DNA of 64,000 nucleotides. It comes from Devosia beringensis. Lineage in GTDB: Bacteria; Pseudomonadota; Alphaproteobacteria; Rhizobiales; Devosiaceae. Below are positions 1-9,487 of this stretch, in pieces. Position 1 is the first letter of the stretch, and the number at the start of each line of letters is the position of its first letter. The notes under the pieces were generated by a model. That model saw nothing but the letters and a program-made list of their open reading frames with translations. It was not told the origin of the DNA and made no database searches. Both the position numbers and the translations under genes were made by a program. The stretch lies in the NCBI RefSeq assembly GCF_014926585.1, contig NZ_CP045422.1, positions 1,590,501 to 1,654,500 on the forward strand. The letters run 5' to 3'.

Positions 1-1984
1 GCTGGGCCTGATGGCCTATATGAGCATCACCTCGCTCGGCTCGACGCGGCAGGAACTGCGGCAGGGCGAGCTGATGGCCATCACCGACACAGCTTCGGCG
101 ATCATCCAGGGCGCCTATGATCGCAGCCAGAGCGGCGAGATGACCGTCGAGGTCGCCCAGGCCAGTGCCATGCAGGCGCTGCGCGACATCCGCTACCGTG
201 GCACCGAATACATGTTCGTGACCAGCGACACCGCAGTGATGCTGATGCATCCGATGAAGCCGGAGCTTGAGGGTACCGACCAGACGAATATGGAAGACCC
301 GACCGGCAAGAAGATCTTTCAGGAGATGGTCACGATCGCCAAGACGCAGGGCAGCGGATTTGTCGGCTACCAGTGGCCGCGCGGCCAGGAAACCGCCCCG
401 GTGGACAAGCTGAGCTATGTTGCCTATTTCGAGCCATGGGGCTGGGTGGTCGGCACCGGCGTCTATGTCGATGATCTGCGGGCGGCAAATTTCCAGACAC
501 TGCTGGTCCAACTCGGCATCACCGGCGGCATCTCCTTGGTGGTCCTGTTGCTCGCGACCGTGATCGGCCGCTCGATCACCAGACCGATCTCGGCGCTTAC
601 ACGCACGATGCAGTCGCTGATGGAAGGTGACTTCACGGTCGGTGTGGATGGCAAGGATCGCGGCGACGAAATCGGCAACATGGCGCGGGCGGTGGAAGTG
701 TTCCGCGAACAGGGCCTCAAGGTCAGCCAGATGACTGAGGCCGAGGCCGCCCGCATCGTGGCCGATGAGGCGCAGCGTCGCCTGATGATGAGCCAGCTGC
801 AGGGTGCATTCGGCGAAGTGGTGGATTCGGCGATCGCCGGCGACTTCTCCAAGCGGGTCAATGCCGAATTCCCCGATCAGGAACTCAACAGCCTGGCCGG
901 CAGCGTCAACAGCCTGGTCAAGACGGTCGAGGGCGGGTTGAGCGAAACCGGACGGGTGCTCAAGGCGCTGGCCAATACCGACCTGACCGAGCGTATGGAA
1001 GGCAATTACCAGGGCGCCTTTGCCCAGCTGCAGGGCGATACCAATGCCGTGGCCGACCGGCTGACCGACGTGGTCAACCGGCTGCAGAACACCTCGCAGT
1101 CGCTGCGCACGGCCACCAGCGAGATCCTGGCCGGTGCCAATGACCTCAGCGAACGCACCACCAAGCAGGCGGCGACGATCGAAGAGACCTCGGCGACCAT
1201 GGAACAGCTGGCCGCCACCGTGCTGGCCAATGCCAACAAGTCCGGCCAGGCCAGCGCCAAGTCGCAATCGGTGTCGCTGACGGCCGAAGAGGGCGGCCTG
1301 GTGATGGGCCAGGCGACCGGGGCCATGGAAAAGATCACCAGCTCCAGCGCCAAGATTTCCAACATTATTGGGCTGATCGACGACATCGCCTTCCAGACAA
1401 ACCTCCTGGCGCTGAACGCCTCGGTCGAAGCGGCGCGGGCGGGTGATGCCGGCAAGGGCTTTGCCGTGGTGGCCGTGGAAGTGCGGCGGCTGGCCCAATC
1501 GGCGGCCTCGGCCTCGGCCGACGTCAAGGTGCTGATCGAGCAGAGCGCGAGCGAAGTGGCCGGCGGCACCAAGCTGGTGGCGGAAGCGGCCGGCAAGCTC
1601 GAGGCGATCCTGATCGGGGTGCGCGAGACCAGTCAGGTCATGGAAGGCATTGCCCGCGACAGCCGCGAGCAGGCTTCGGCCATCGAGGAGGTCAATGTCG
1701 GCGTACGGCAGATGGACGAGATGACCCAGCACAATGCGGCGCTGGTCGAGGAGATCAACGCGGCCATCGAGCAGACCGAAAGCCAGGCCGGGGAACTCGA
1801 CGAGATCGTGGCGGTATTCGCCACCAATGGCTCGCCAAGCAGTGCGAGCATGGCGCGGGCCGCGGTCGCCAACCGGCCGGCGGCCAGGCCCGCGACCAGG
1901 CCAGCGGCCAAGCCGGCGAAGGCCGGGGGACAATATCTCAGCCAGGGCAATGCCGCCGTCGCCCAGGACTGGAACGAGTTCTAG
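1..1984 (+). CDS. Methyl-accepting chemotaxis protein, 5' end outside the window
   Basis: Transmembrane chemoreceptor that signals to CheA/CheW. The frame is open to the left edge and the first ATG (position 11) lies inside what looks like the first membrane helix, so the true start is upstream. Counting from that ATG, a periplasmic single-Cache (sCache_2-like) domain spans about residues 25-155, a second membrane helix 165-187, HAMP 188-240, and the long helical signalling domain 385-600. The conserved hairpin tip around residue 453 ([20 protein letters not shown]) is intact. The tail is rich in Ala, Pro and Arg and ends in DWNEF, resembling the C-terminal pentapeptide tether for CheR/CheB. 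The ligand cannot be told from the sequence. No chemotaxis genes lie beside it here. Confidence 0.93.
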   Translation, partial: LGLMAYMSITSLGSTRQELRQGELMAITDTASAIIQGAYDRSQSGEMTVEVAQASAMQALRDIRYRGTEYMFVTSDTAVMLMHPMKPELEGTDQTNMEDPTGKKIFQEMVTIAKTQGSGFVGYQWPRGQETAPVDKLSYVAYFEPWGWVVGTGVYVDDLRAANFQTLLVQLGITGGISLVVLLLATVIGRSITRPISALTRTMQSLMEGDFTVGVDGKDRGDEIGNMARAVEVFREQGLKVSQMTEAEAARIVADEAQRRLMMSQLQGAFGEVVDSAIAGDFSKRVNAEFPDQELNSLAGSVNSLVKTVEGGLSETGRVLKALANTDLTERMEGNYQGAFAQLQGDTNAVADRLTDVVNRLQNTSQSLRTATSEILAGANDLSERTTKQAATIEETSATMEQLAATVLANANKSGQASAKSQSVSLTAEEGGLVMGQATGAMEKITSSSAKISNIIGLIDDIAFQTNLLALNASVEAARAGDAGKGFAVVAVEVRRLAQSAASASADVKVLIEQSASEVAGGTKLVAEAAGKLEAILIGVRETSQVMEGIARDSREQASAIEEVNVGVRQMDEMTQHNAALVEEINAAIEQTESQAGELDEIVAVFATNGSPSSASMARAAVANRPAARPATRPAAKPAKAGGQYLSQGNAAVAQDWNEF

Positions 1985-2118
1985 CGCAAGGCTGACATGA
2001 TGGCGCGATGGCCCGGAGCGATCCAGGCCATCTGTTGTTGCCGAATGCTGGCAAACGCTTGAGATCAAGCCAGACTCTGGCGTAAACGAGAGTTCCTTCG
2101 TCTCCGCCGGGAGTCAGC

Positions 2119-3411
2119 ATGTCGCGCACCGATGCCATTCTCAAGCGCCTTGCGGCGCTGCACCCCAAGCTGATCGATCTCAGCCTTGACCGCATGCTGC
2201 CGCTGCTGGAAACGCTGGGGCGGCCGCAGGACCGGTTGCCACCGGTGATCCATGTGGCGGGCACCAATGCCAAGGGCTCGACGATCGCCTATCTGCGGGC
2301 CTTTCTCGAGGCGGCGGGCAAGAGCGTCCACGTCTATAATTCCCCCCATCTTGTGCGCTTCAACGAGCGGATCCGGCTGGGTGGCAAGCTGGTCGACACG
2401 CGGCGGCTCAATGCCGTGCTGGAGCGCGTCGAAGCGGTCAACGCGGGCCGGCCGATCACCTTTTTCGAGGTGACGACGGTGGCCGCCATGGTGCTCTATG
2501 CCGAGACGCCGGCCGACTACCTGCTGCTCGAAACGGGCATGGGCGGCACCTATGACACCACCAATATCGTCGATCACCCGCTGGGGGTGATCATCACCCC
2601 GGTCGATCTCGACCACCAGAGCTATCTGGGCAATACCATTGCCGAGATCGCGGTGAACAAGGCGGGCATTCTCAAGCGCGGCAGCAAGGCGGTGATCGGG
2701 CTGCAGCAGGAAGAGGGCCGCGCGGTGATCGAGCGCGCCGCGCACCGGCTGGGCGTGCGGCCGATCTGGCAAGGCCAGGACTTCCATGGCTCGGCGCAGG
2801 ATGGACGGCTGGTCTACCAGGACGAGGACGGGCTGCTCGACCTGCCGCCGCCGGCGCTGATCGGGGCGCACCAGTTCGACAATGCGGCGCTGGCCATTGC
2901 GGCGACGCGGCATTTCGGCCTGCCGGTGGACGAAGCGGCGATGGCCCGCGGGCTGCGCAGCGTGGTGTGGCCGGCGCGGATGATGCCGCTGCAGGGCAAG
3001 CTGCGCGACCTGCTGGGCCCCGGCGCCGAGCTGTGGCTGGATGGCGGGCACAATGTGCATGGCGCCACGGCTTTGGCCAAGGCCATGGCCGAAATGAACC
3101 GGGCGCGGCCGGCGCCGCTCGTGCTGATCATGGGGATGATGAATACCCGCAACCCGGCCGATTTCCTCGCCCCCTTTGCCGGACAGGTACAGGCCATCTT
3201 CACGCTGGGCGTACCGGGCGAGCCCAATGCGCACAAGGCCGACACCATTGCCCGGCAGGCGCGCGCAGCCGGCTTTGCCGCCAGCCCGAAGCGCTCGATC
3301 GTGTCGGCGCTGCAGGCCGCGGCCCAGGTCAGCGGAGCACGGGTGCTGATCTGCGGCTCGCTCTACCTGGCCGGCGATGTGCTGGCCAAGAATGGCACGC
3401 CGCCGGAGTGA
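2119..3411 (+). CDS. folC: Bifunctional folylpolyglutamate synthase / dihydrofolate synthase
   Basis: Cytoplasmic ATP-dependent ligase that joins dihydropteroate to glutamate and extends the polyglutamate tail of folates. It is 430 residues long, normal for FolC of the Mur ligase superfamily. The P-loop region HVAGTNAKGSTIAYL is near residue 45, the Mg-binding/omega-loop region ETGMGGTYDTTN near 139, and the C-terminal ligase-domain motif LWLDGGHNVHGA near 305. A good ribosome site (GGGAG) precedes the ATG by about six bases, which supports this start. It is followed by a convergent gene ten bases away. In many alphaproteobacteria folC is close to thioredoxin genes, and two of these lie about 2 kb downstream on the other strand. 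Confidence 0.95.
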   Translation: MSRTDAILKRLAALHPKLIDLSLDRMLPLLETLGRPQDRLPPVIHVAGTNAKGSTIAYLRAFLEAAGKSVHVYNSPHLVRFNERIRLGGKLVDTRRLNAVLERVEAVNAGRPITFFEVTTVAAMVLYAETPADYLLLETGMGGTYDTTNIVDHPLGVIITPVDLDHQSYLGNTIAEIAVNKAGILKRGSKAVIGLQQEEGRAVIERAAHRLGVRPIWQGQDFHGSAQDGRLVYQDEDGLLDLPPPALIGAHQFDNAALAIAATRHFGLPVDEAAMARGLRSVVWPARMMPLQGKLRDLLGPGAELWLDGGHNVHGATALAKAMAEMNRARPAPLVLIMGMMNTRNPADFLAPFAGQVQAIFTLGVPGEPNAHKADTIARQARAAGFAASPKRSIVSALQAAAQVSGARVLICGSLYLAGDVLAKNGTPPE

Positions 3412-3421
3412 GGCAGCGCTT

Positions 3422-5092
3422 TCAGTATTTGCCCTGGTCGCTGCCGATGAAGGGGTCGACCGGGCTGGTGCCGGTAAGGGGGGCGCGGCCCAGGATGGCC
3501 TCGACCACCGCTGCCTGCAGCGCCTCGCTCGAGCCATAGGCGTTGATATAAGCGGGCACTCGCGGCGCGTCGTAGAGATAATAGGGATAGCCGAAGGAGA
3601 TCATCAGCGTGGGCACATCGTGCCAGTAGCGGGTCATGCCGCCCAGGGTGGAACCGGTGAGCTTGACCCAGTCGATGAAGATGCGGCTGCGGCCCAGAGT
3701 GGTCTCTTCGGCAAACAGATACAGCACCAGGTCGAAGTCCTTGGGGCTGACGGTCATGCCGGGCTCAAAGACCGTGACGGCAAAGCCCTCTTCCTCAAGC
3801 CGCATCGGCACGCTGAGCGGCAGCGGCGCCGGCATGAAGGGCAGGATGACGCCGCCCGAATAGACCAGCACGCGGTGATGCTTGCCCGGCGAGAGCGGCA
3901 GCAGGTGGTTGACGTCCTTGACCAGGGTGGGAACGCGGGCGGTGACCGACGTGGCGGTGATCTGGTGTTCAGCACTGGCGACGATCTGGCGAGCCGTCTC
4001 CAGATCGGGCGCCGGACGGGCCTGGTGCAGGCCCTGGGCTGCCTTGAGGGCGAGGACGCGGGTGACGGCCTCGTCGACCCGCTCCTGGCTGAGGCGGCCA
4101 TCGGCAACGGCTTTGACCAGGCGCATCAGATCGGCATTGGGATCGTTGGAGAAGAGGATGACGTCGCAGCCGGCGATGATCACCTCGGGCAGGGTCTGGT
4201 CGCGCGGGCCCCAATCGCCGAGGCCGGCCATGCCGGTGGCGTCCGAGACGATGAGGCCATTAAAGCCCAGTTCGCGGCGCAGCAGGTCCTCGTTGAGAAT
4301 GCGGCTGAGCGAGGCCGGGCGATAGGCTTCAGCGCCGGCATCGGGATCGAGTGCCAGTGCATAGGCGGGCAGCGCGATATGGGCTGACATCACGCTCATG
4401 ACGCCGGCGGCGATGGCCTTACGGTAGAGCCGGCCGAAACTGGCCTCCCAGTCGCTCATCGACAGGGGATTGACGGTGGTGACCAGGTGCTGGTCGCGAT
4501 CGTCATAGCCTTCGCCCGGCCAGTGCTTGACGGTGGCGGCAATGCCATTGGCCTGGAAGGCGGCGATCTGGGCCATGGCATGGCGCTCGACCTTGTCGAT
4601 ATCGCTGCCAAAAGAGCGGGTGCCGACAATGGCGCTGCGCCAGGCGATGTTGAGATCGATGACGGGAGTAAAGCTCCAGTTGAGACCCACGGCAGCGGCT
4701 TCGCGCGCCATCAGGGTCGAGATGGCCGTGGTGGCATCGAGATCATCGACGGCAGCCAGTCCCAGGGGATTGGGCACGCTGGTGCCCAGCGGCAGGCTCA
4801 TGCGGCTGCCTTCGAGATCGGCACTGACCAGCAGGGGCAGCGGGCTGAGCGCCACCAGTTCGCGCGACAGGGCAATCTCGACGTCAAGATCGGCCGAATA
4901 CATGCGGGTAATGCCGCCGGGCTTGAAGCTGCGCACCTGCTCGGCGGTTTCGGCCGGGGTACCGCGGGCGATCAGGACGAAGAGCTGGGCCAGCTTGTCG
5001 CGCGGCGTCAGGGCGTCCCGCGTGGCATGCACCCAGGCCATGGCGTCATCGTCGAGATGGAATGGGGCGGCAGCGAGATCGAGTGGCGCCAT
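3422..5092 (-). CDS. Glycoside hydrolase family 3 protein
   Basis: Predicted retaining beta-glycosidase of family GH3, 556 residues, with the TIM-barrel N-terminal domain and a C-terminal alpha/beta sandwich. The catalytic nucleophile region GLIVSDATGM is near residue 284. KHWPGEGYDDRDQH near residue 189 matches the KHFPG-x-G...D-x-H loop that supplies the acid/base His-Asp dyad in beta-N-acetylglucosaminidases of the NagZ type. That favours an N-acetylglucosaminidase over a plain beta-glucosidase, although NagZ itself is shorter (about 340 residues) and lacks the C-terminal domain. No signal peptide is evident, so it is probably cytoplasmic. A ribosome site AGGGAG lies nine bases before the ATG. 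Substrate is inferred only. Confidence 0.85.
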   Translation of the reverse strand: MAPLDLAAAPFHLDDDAMAWVHATRDALTPRDKLAQLFVLIARGTPAETAEQVRSFKPGGITRMYSADLDVEIALSRELVALSPLPLLVSADLEGSRMSLPLGTSVPNPLGLAAVDDLDATTAISTLMAREAAAVGLNWSFTPVIDLNIAWRSAIVGTRSFGSDIDKVERHAMAQIAAFQANGIAATVKHWPGEGYDDRDQHLVTTVNPLSMSDWEASFGRLYRKAIAAGVMSVMSAHIALPAYALALDPDAGAEAYRPASLSRILNEDLLRRELGFNGLIVSDATGMAGLGDWGPRDQTLPEVIIAGCDVILFSNDPNADLMRLVKAVADGRLSQERVDEAVTRVLALKAAQGLHQARPAPDLETARQIVASAEHQITATSVTARVPTLVKDVNHLLPLSPGKHHRVLVYSGGVILPFMPAPLPLSVPMRLEEEGFAVTVFEPGMTVSPKDFDLVLYLFAEETTLGRSRIFIDWVKLTGSTLGGMTRYWHDVPTLMISFGYPYYLYDAPRVPAYINAYGSSEALQAAVVEAILGRAPLTGTSPVDPFIGSDQGKY

Positions 5093-5157
5093 GGGGCTTG
5101 CTCCCTAGAGTCTTTTTGTTAGCGCCAGACCTAGCAGAAGTGCCCGCATGTGCAAAC

Positions 5158-5481
5158 TCAAGCGGCGTGCGACTCCAGCCACTTGATCAGCTGCACGCGC
5201 GACTGGCCGGCGCCCACCTTCATGTCCACCGGCTGGCCCTGCTTGAAGACGATCAGCGTGGGCATGTTGCGCACATTGTACTGGCTGGTAATGGCGGGAT
5301 TGCCGGCGACGTCGAGCTTGACGATCTTGACGGTGCCGGCCAGCGTGACGGCGAGTTCATCCAGCGTCGGCGCCATGGCCAGGCATGGCGCGCACCATTC
5401 GGCCCAGAAATCGACGAGGACGGGTTGGTCGGCGGCGAGAACTTCGCGGGCGAAACTGGCATCATCAACGTCCAGGGCCAT
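5158..5481 (-). CDS. Thioredoxin (first of two)
   Basis: Small cytoplasmic disulfide reductase. The active site is WCAPC (in WAEWCAPCLAMAP) with the expected downstream cis-Pro (NMPTLIVF). I start it at the ATG at 5481, giving 107 residues, because GGGAG lies seven bases upstream and homology begins there; an upstream in-frame start would add 20 unrelated residues. The CAPC active site differs from the canonical CGPC of its neighbour at 5651-5977, suggesting a different redox potential or partner. It lies downstream of the canonical thioredoxin on the same strand, with a hairpin terminator between them. Confidence 0.9.
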   Translation of the reverse strand: MALDVDDASFAREVLAADQPVLVDFWAEWCAPCLAMAPTLDELAVTLAGTVKIVKLDVAGNPAITSQYNVRNMPTLIVFKQGQPVDMKVGAGQSRVQLIKWLESHAA

Positions 5482-5596
5482 ATGGCTGCTCCCAAGATTA
5501 AGCAGGGAGGCTAGACCTGGGGGCTGGCGCCGACAAGGCATACAGCATCTGGTTGCGGCCCGCGGTTAGAAAGTCTTTCCACCGGCGCGGCGCAAA

Positions 5597-5628
5597 GCAA
5601 AACGCCGCCGGATTGCTCCAGCGGCGTC
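5597..5628 (-). terminator. Rho-independent terminator of trxA
   Basis: On the minus strand a GC-rich hairpin (ACGCCGC pairing with GCGGCGT, arms at 5621-5627 and 5602-5608) is followed by TTTTGCTTT. It sits directly after the trxA stop codon, so it probably ends that transcript before the second thioredoxin. Confidence 0.75.
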
Positions 5629-5650
5629 AGAATTCTCGCGGCGCCGATGG

Positions 5651-5977
5651 TCAGGCGGCAGCGTGGCCTTCGAGCCATTTGGTGAGGCCTGCCTTGGGCG
5701 TGCCGGCACCGATCTTCATGTCGGCGGCTTCGCCGCCCTTGAAGAGGATCATGGTCGGGATGGAGCGGACACCATATTTGCTGGCGGTACCCGGATTGTC
5801 ATCGACGTTGAGCTTGACGATCTTGACCCGGCCGGCCAGTTCCGTGGAAAGCTCGTCGAGAACGGGCGCAATCGCGCGGCAGGGCCCGCACCACTCCGCC
5901 CAGAAATCCACGAGGACGGGCTCTTTGGAGTTGAGGACTTCCTCGCCAAAATTGGCGTCGGAAACATGAGTAGTCAT
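5651..5977 (-). CDS. trxA: Thioredoxin 1
   Basis: Canonical thioredoxin of 108 residues with active site WCGPC ([13 protein letters not shown]) and cis-Pro region SIPTMILF. It reduces protein disulfides such as ribonucleotide reductase and PAPS reductase using thioredoxin reductase. It lies about 80 bases downstream of addA on the same strand; trxA next to addA is a common alphaproteobacterial arrangement. It is followed by its own hairpin terminator and then by the CAPC-type paralogue. Confidence 0.95.
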   Translation of the reverse strand: MTTHVSDANFGEEVLNSKEPVLVDFWAEWCGPCRAIAPVLDELSTELAGRVKIVKLNVDDNPGTASKYGVRSIPTMILFKGGEAADMKIGAGTPKAGLTKWLEGHAAA

Positions 5978-6055
5978 GGGAATTTGCCTTTTGTTCTAAG
6001 CGGCGGTCTGTGTGCGCCCAAAGCTGGTGAGAGTCCAGCACGGGTACAACGCAGA

Positions 6056-9000
6056 TCACTGCAAGGTGAAGCCTTCAGTGCCCGCCGCCAGCGCGTCTGA
6101 GGGCAGTTTCATCAACGATTCCAGTGTTGTCCAGAGAATGGCCGCATGCGCGGTCCGTCCGGGGAAGAGCTGACTTGCAACCAATGCATACAATCCCAGC
6201 TGAGTAAGATAGTTCCCCGGCACGGCGCCCGGCCCCCCGGGCACGACCGCATCGGACTTGTAGTCGATCACCATTACCCCGTGGTCGTCAATCACCAGAC
6301 GATCGATGCGGCCACTGAGGCGCACGGGCTGGCCATGGCGGGAGATGTCCAGCAGGAAGGGCACTTCGGCGCGGCTGCCCGGACCAAAGATGGATGCCAG
6401 TTCGGGCCGGCTCAGGATGGCGATCGCCTTGGCGGCGAGACGGGGATGGTCGGCAGGCGAATCAGGCAAGAGGGCAGCCAGCGCCTTGTCGGCGATGGCG
6501 GGCCAGATATCCGGATCGAGCTTGCCCAGATGCTGCAGCAAAGCGTGCAGAGCAATGCCCTCGCGCCGGGCGGCATCGGCATCGCGCACCTGTTCGGCCA
6601 GGCTATCAAGCGCGGCGCCGGGACCGGTGGCCGTACCGGCCAGCGAGGGCGACAGCAGGGTAATAGTCTGCGCCTCGGGCAGCGGGGCAAAGCTCAGCGG
6701 CAGATGGCCGGGACCGGTGGCGGCACGGGCTGGGCCGGCCGGCAGCGGCGCGATGCGTTCGCGCGGATAGACCAGAGCCACTTCGGCGCCGCCGGCATCG
6801 GTCTGGCTCTGCGCCTGCGGGCGCAGGGCGGTGTCGATGGCGTCATACCAGCTGCCGGCCAGCTGGGTGGCCGCGTCCGAGCCGGGCGTGAGGGCGCCGG
6901 TGACATAGAGCTCGTCCTCGGCGCGAGTCATGGCGACATAGAGCTTGCGCCAGTATTCGCGCTCGAGATTGGCGTCGACCTCCTGCTTGATGGGCAGGGT
7001 CGTCGCCACGTGATCGGCAGTGCCCGCGGCGTGCATCAGCAAGGGCCCTGGCGCCTCGGCCAGGACATAGACCGGCTTGCCGATCATCTGCTTGCGCTGT
7101 TTGGCGGCGGCATCGGCGAGGATGACGATGGGGGCCTCGAGCCCCTTGGCGCCATGCACGGTCATGACGCGGACGCCGGCGCCCGATTCGGGCAGCTCGC
7201 GCTTGATGGTGCCCGAGCGCTGGCGCATGTCGGCGACAAAGCCCTGCAGCGAGGGCTGCGGCCCCTGCTCATGGTTGAGCGCCAGCTCCAGCAGTTCGGC
7301 CACCACGTCATCGACCTCGCCGCCAAAGCGGGTGTGGAAACGGCGCAGCCCGCCTTCGGCATAGAGAACTTCCGTCAGGAATTCGAAGGGGCGCTCGAAA
7401 TCGAGCTCTCCGCGCCACCGGGCGAGGCGGGCGGCGGCGGCGATCGCGGCGGGATGGGCGTGGGCGGCGAGCGCCTGCCAGAGGGTCTGGCCGCGGGCGC
7501 GGGGCTGGGCCAAGGCGAAGAGGGTTTCCTCGTCGATGTCGAACAGCGGCGAGCGCAAGAGGGCCGCCAGTTGCAGATCATCAGCGGGATTGAGCAGCAC
7601 GTCGCAGAGCGCCAGCAGGTCCATGACGGCGATATGGCTGGTGACGCCAAGGCGGTCGGCGCCCGGGGTGGGCAGGCCGGCATTGCGCAGGGCGCGGATG
7701 ACTTCCTGAAAGACCGGGCCGCGCGACTGCACCAGGATCAGCACATCGTCGGCGGTGACGGCGCGGCCGCGGCCGGTGAGCGGGCGGCGCTGGTCGATCC
7801 AGGCCTTGATCTGGGCGGCGATGCGCTCGGCCACCTGGCGCGGCGCGCTGCGCTCGGTTTCAAGCACCGTGGTGGGCCAGGCACTGCCGGCAGGAGCATC
7901 GGCCACCTGCTGGGCCGGCGGCCAGAGCGTCACCGAACCGCCGCGCATGGTGCGGGCGGTATTGTGGTGCAGCTTGTCGGCTTCGAGCAGAGCCGCCTGG
8001 ATATCCTCGCGATCGGCGACGAGATCCACCGCGGCGAGGATTTCGGGCAGGGTGCGGAAGCTGGTGCGCAGTGGCACGGGCTCAAAGGGCAGATCGACCA
8101 GGTCGGCCTTGGCGGCAAAATCCTGGCCGGTGGCGCCGAACAGAGCCGGCTCGGCGCCCTGGAAGGAATAGATGGACTGTTTCTGGTCGCCCACGGCAAA
8201 GAGCGAGCGCGGCCGGGTGACGGCCCCTGCCCCCGCAAAATACTCTTCGGCAATGGCGCGCACGACGCGCCATTGCTCGCCATTGGTATCCTGGCTTTCA
8301 TCGACCAGGATATGGTCGATGCCGGAATCGAGCTTGTAGCGCACCCAGTCGCCGGACTGGTGCTGGAAGAGATCGGCTAGACGTTCGACCAGATCGTCGA
8401 AATCGAGCAGCGAGCGGGCGCGCTTCTGCGCCTGGTAGCGCTGGCCGACGGCGGCGACGATATCGAGCAGGGCATCGCTGCGTTCGATCAGGGTGGCTGC
8501 ACGGCGGGCGGCGGCCAGTTCGGCCAGGCGTTCCGCTTCGGCGGTCAGCCGATCGGCTAGATCGGGATCGGCACTGCTGACCGCCTTGACGACGAGACGG
8601 GCGGGTACGGTTTCGTCGGCGGTGAGGAAGGCGCGCAGCCAGGCCGCGGGTGACGGATTGGCCGGGTCGATGGCGGCGAGCTTGTCCTCGAGCTTGCGAT
8701 TGCCGCCCGAGGGCGGGCAGAGGGCAAAGAGCTTGTTCAGGTCATCCTGCGTCACCAGGCGCTCGGCAATGATGGCGGCATCGAGTTCGGCCGGCGAGCG
8801 GCTGGCCGCCGCGCCGATCAGGGCGCGCAGATTGGCCTTGGCCCGCTCGGGCTCGGCCAGGACCAGCTTGAGTTTGCGGCCATCGGACAGTGCCGCATTG
8901 ATGGCATTCTTGATCTGCTCGTCGCTGAGGGTGCGAAACAAGGTTTCCACCGCGCCATCGACATCAAGCCCCTGCGACAGCACGGTTTCGCGGGCGGAGA

Positions 9001-9487
9001 GCAGCATGGCGGCGCGCTCGTCATCCTCGATGACAGCGAAATCAAAGGGCACGCCGGCCTCGAGCGGGAAGCGGTGCAGCACCGATTCGCAGAAGGCGTG
9101 GATGGTGACGATCTTGAGCCCGCCGGGGGTTTCGAGCGCCTTGGCAAAGAGCGTCCGGGCGCGCTCGCGCAGTTCCGGCGTCACGCCGGGGCCCTCGATT
9201 TTCGCCAGTTCGATATCGAGCTCGGCATCGTCCAGCAAAGCCCATTTGGCCAGCTCGCCGGCGACGCGGCGGCGCATTTCGGCGGCGGCGGCCTTGGTAT
9301 AGGTCAGGCACAGCACCGTTTCGGGCGCGGTGCCGGCCAGCAGCAGGCGCAGCACGCGGCGGGTGAGCACGAAGGTCTTGCCCGAGCCGGCATTGGCCGA
9401 CACCCAGATCGACCAGGCCGGATCGGCGGCGCGCGACTGGTGGGCGCTGGTATCGAAAGGGACGACGAGAGGGCCGCGATCGCTCAT
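6056..9487 (-). CDS. addA: Double-strand break repair helicase AddA
   Basis: Large subunit of the AddAB helicase-nuclease that resects DNA double-strand breaks up to Chi-like sites for RecA loading. It is a 1143-residue UvrD/Rep-type helicase. Walker A (NAGSGKTFVL) is near residue 30, the Walker B region DESQDTNGEQW near 395, TVHGAKGLEAP near 778, and AMTRAEDELYV near 852. A C-terminal RecB-family nuclease domain contains GRIDRLVIDDHGVMVIDYKSD-type catalytic residues near 1060-1080. I choose the ATG at 9487 because it overlaps the addB stop as ATGA, which means coupled translation; an upstream alternative would overlap addB by 37 bases. Confidence 0.95.
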   Translation of the reverse strand: MSDRGPLVVPFDTSAHQSRAADPAWSIWVSANAGSGKTFVLTRRVLRLLLAGTAPETVLCLTYTKAAAAEMRRRVAGELAKWALLDDAELDIELAKIEGPGVTPELRERARTLFAKALETPGGLKIVTIHAFCESVLHRFPLEAGVPFDFAVIEDDERAAMLLSARETVLSQGLDVDGAVETLFRTLSDEQIKNAINAALSDGRKLKLVLAEPERAKANLRALIGAAASRSPAELDAAIIAERLVTQDDLNKLFALCPPSGGNRKLEDKLAAIDPANPSPAAWLRAFLTADETVPARLVVKAVSSADPDLADRLTAEAERLAELAAARRAATLIERSDALLDIVAAVGQRYQAQKRARSLLDFDDLVERLADLFQHQSGDWVRYKLDSGIDHILVDESQDTNGEQWRVVRAIAEEYFAGAGAVTRPRSLFAVGDQKQSIYSFQGAEPALFGATGQDFAAKADLVDLPFEPVPLRTSFRTLPEILAAVDLVADREDIQAALLEADKLHHNTARTMRGGSVTLWPPAQQVADAPAGSAWPTTVLETERSAPRQVAERIAAQIKAWIDQRRPLTGRGRAVTADDVLILVQSRGPVFQEVIRALRNAGLPTPGADRLGVTSHIAVMDLLALCDVLLNPADDLQLAALLRSPLFDIDEETLFALAQPRARGQTLWQALAAHAHPAAIAAAARLARWRGELDFERPFEFLTEVLYAEGGLRRFHTRFGGEVDDVVAELLELALNHEQGPQPSLQGFVADMRQRSGTIKRELPESGAGVRVMTVHGAKGLEAPIVILADAAAKQRKQMIGKPVYVLAEAPGPLLMHAAGTADHVATTLPIKQEVDANLEREYWRKLYVAMTRAEDELYVTGALTPGSDAATQLAGSWYDAIDTALRPQAQSQTDAGGAEVALVYPRERIAPLPAGPARAATGPGHLPLSFAPLPEAQTITLLSPSLAGTATGPGAALDSLAEQVRDADAARREGIALHALLQHLGKLDPDIWPAIADKALAALLPDSPADHPRLAAKAIAILSRPELASIFGPGSRAEVPFLLDISRHGQPVRLSGRIDRLVIDDHGVMVIDYKSDAVVPGGPGAVPGNYLTQLGLYALVASQLFPGRTAHAAILWTTLESLMKLPSDALAAGTEGFTLQ

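Noticed and set aside
2065..3537. 490-residue minus-strand frame antisense to folC
   Set aside because: His/Arg-rich shadow of folC with no motif or signal.
6146..8380. 744-residue plus-strand frame antisense to addA
   Set aside because: Long antisense frames are common in GC-rich DNA; its composition is Gly/Gln/His-rich without domains, and addA on the other strand has all helicase and nuclease motifs.
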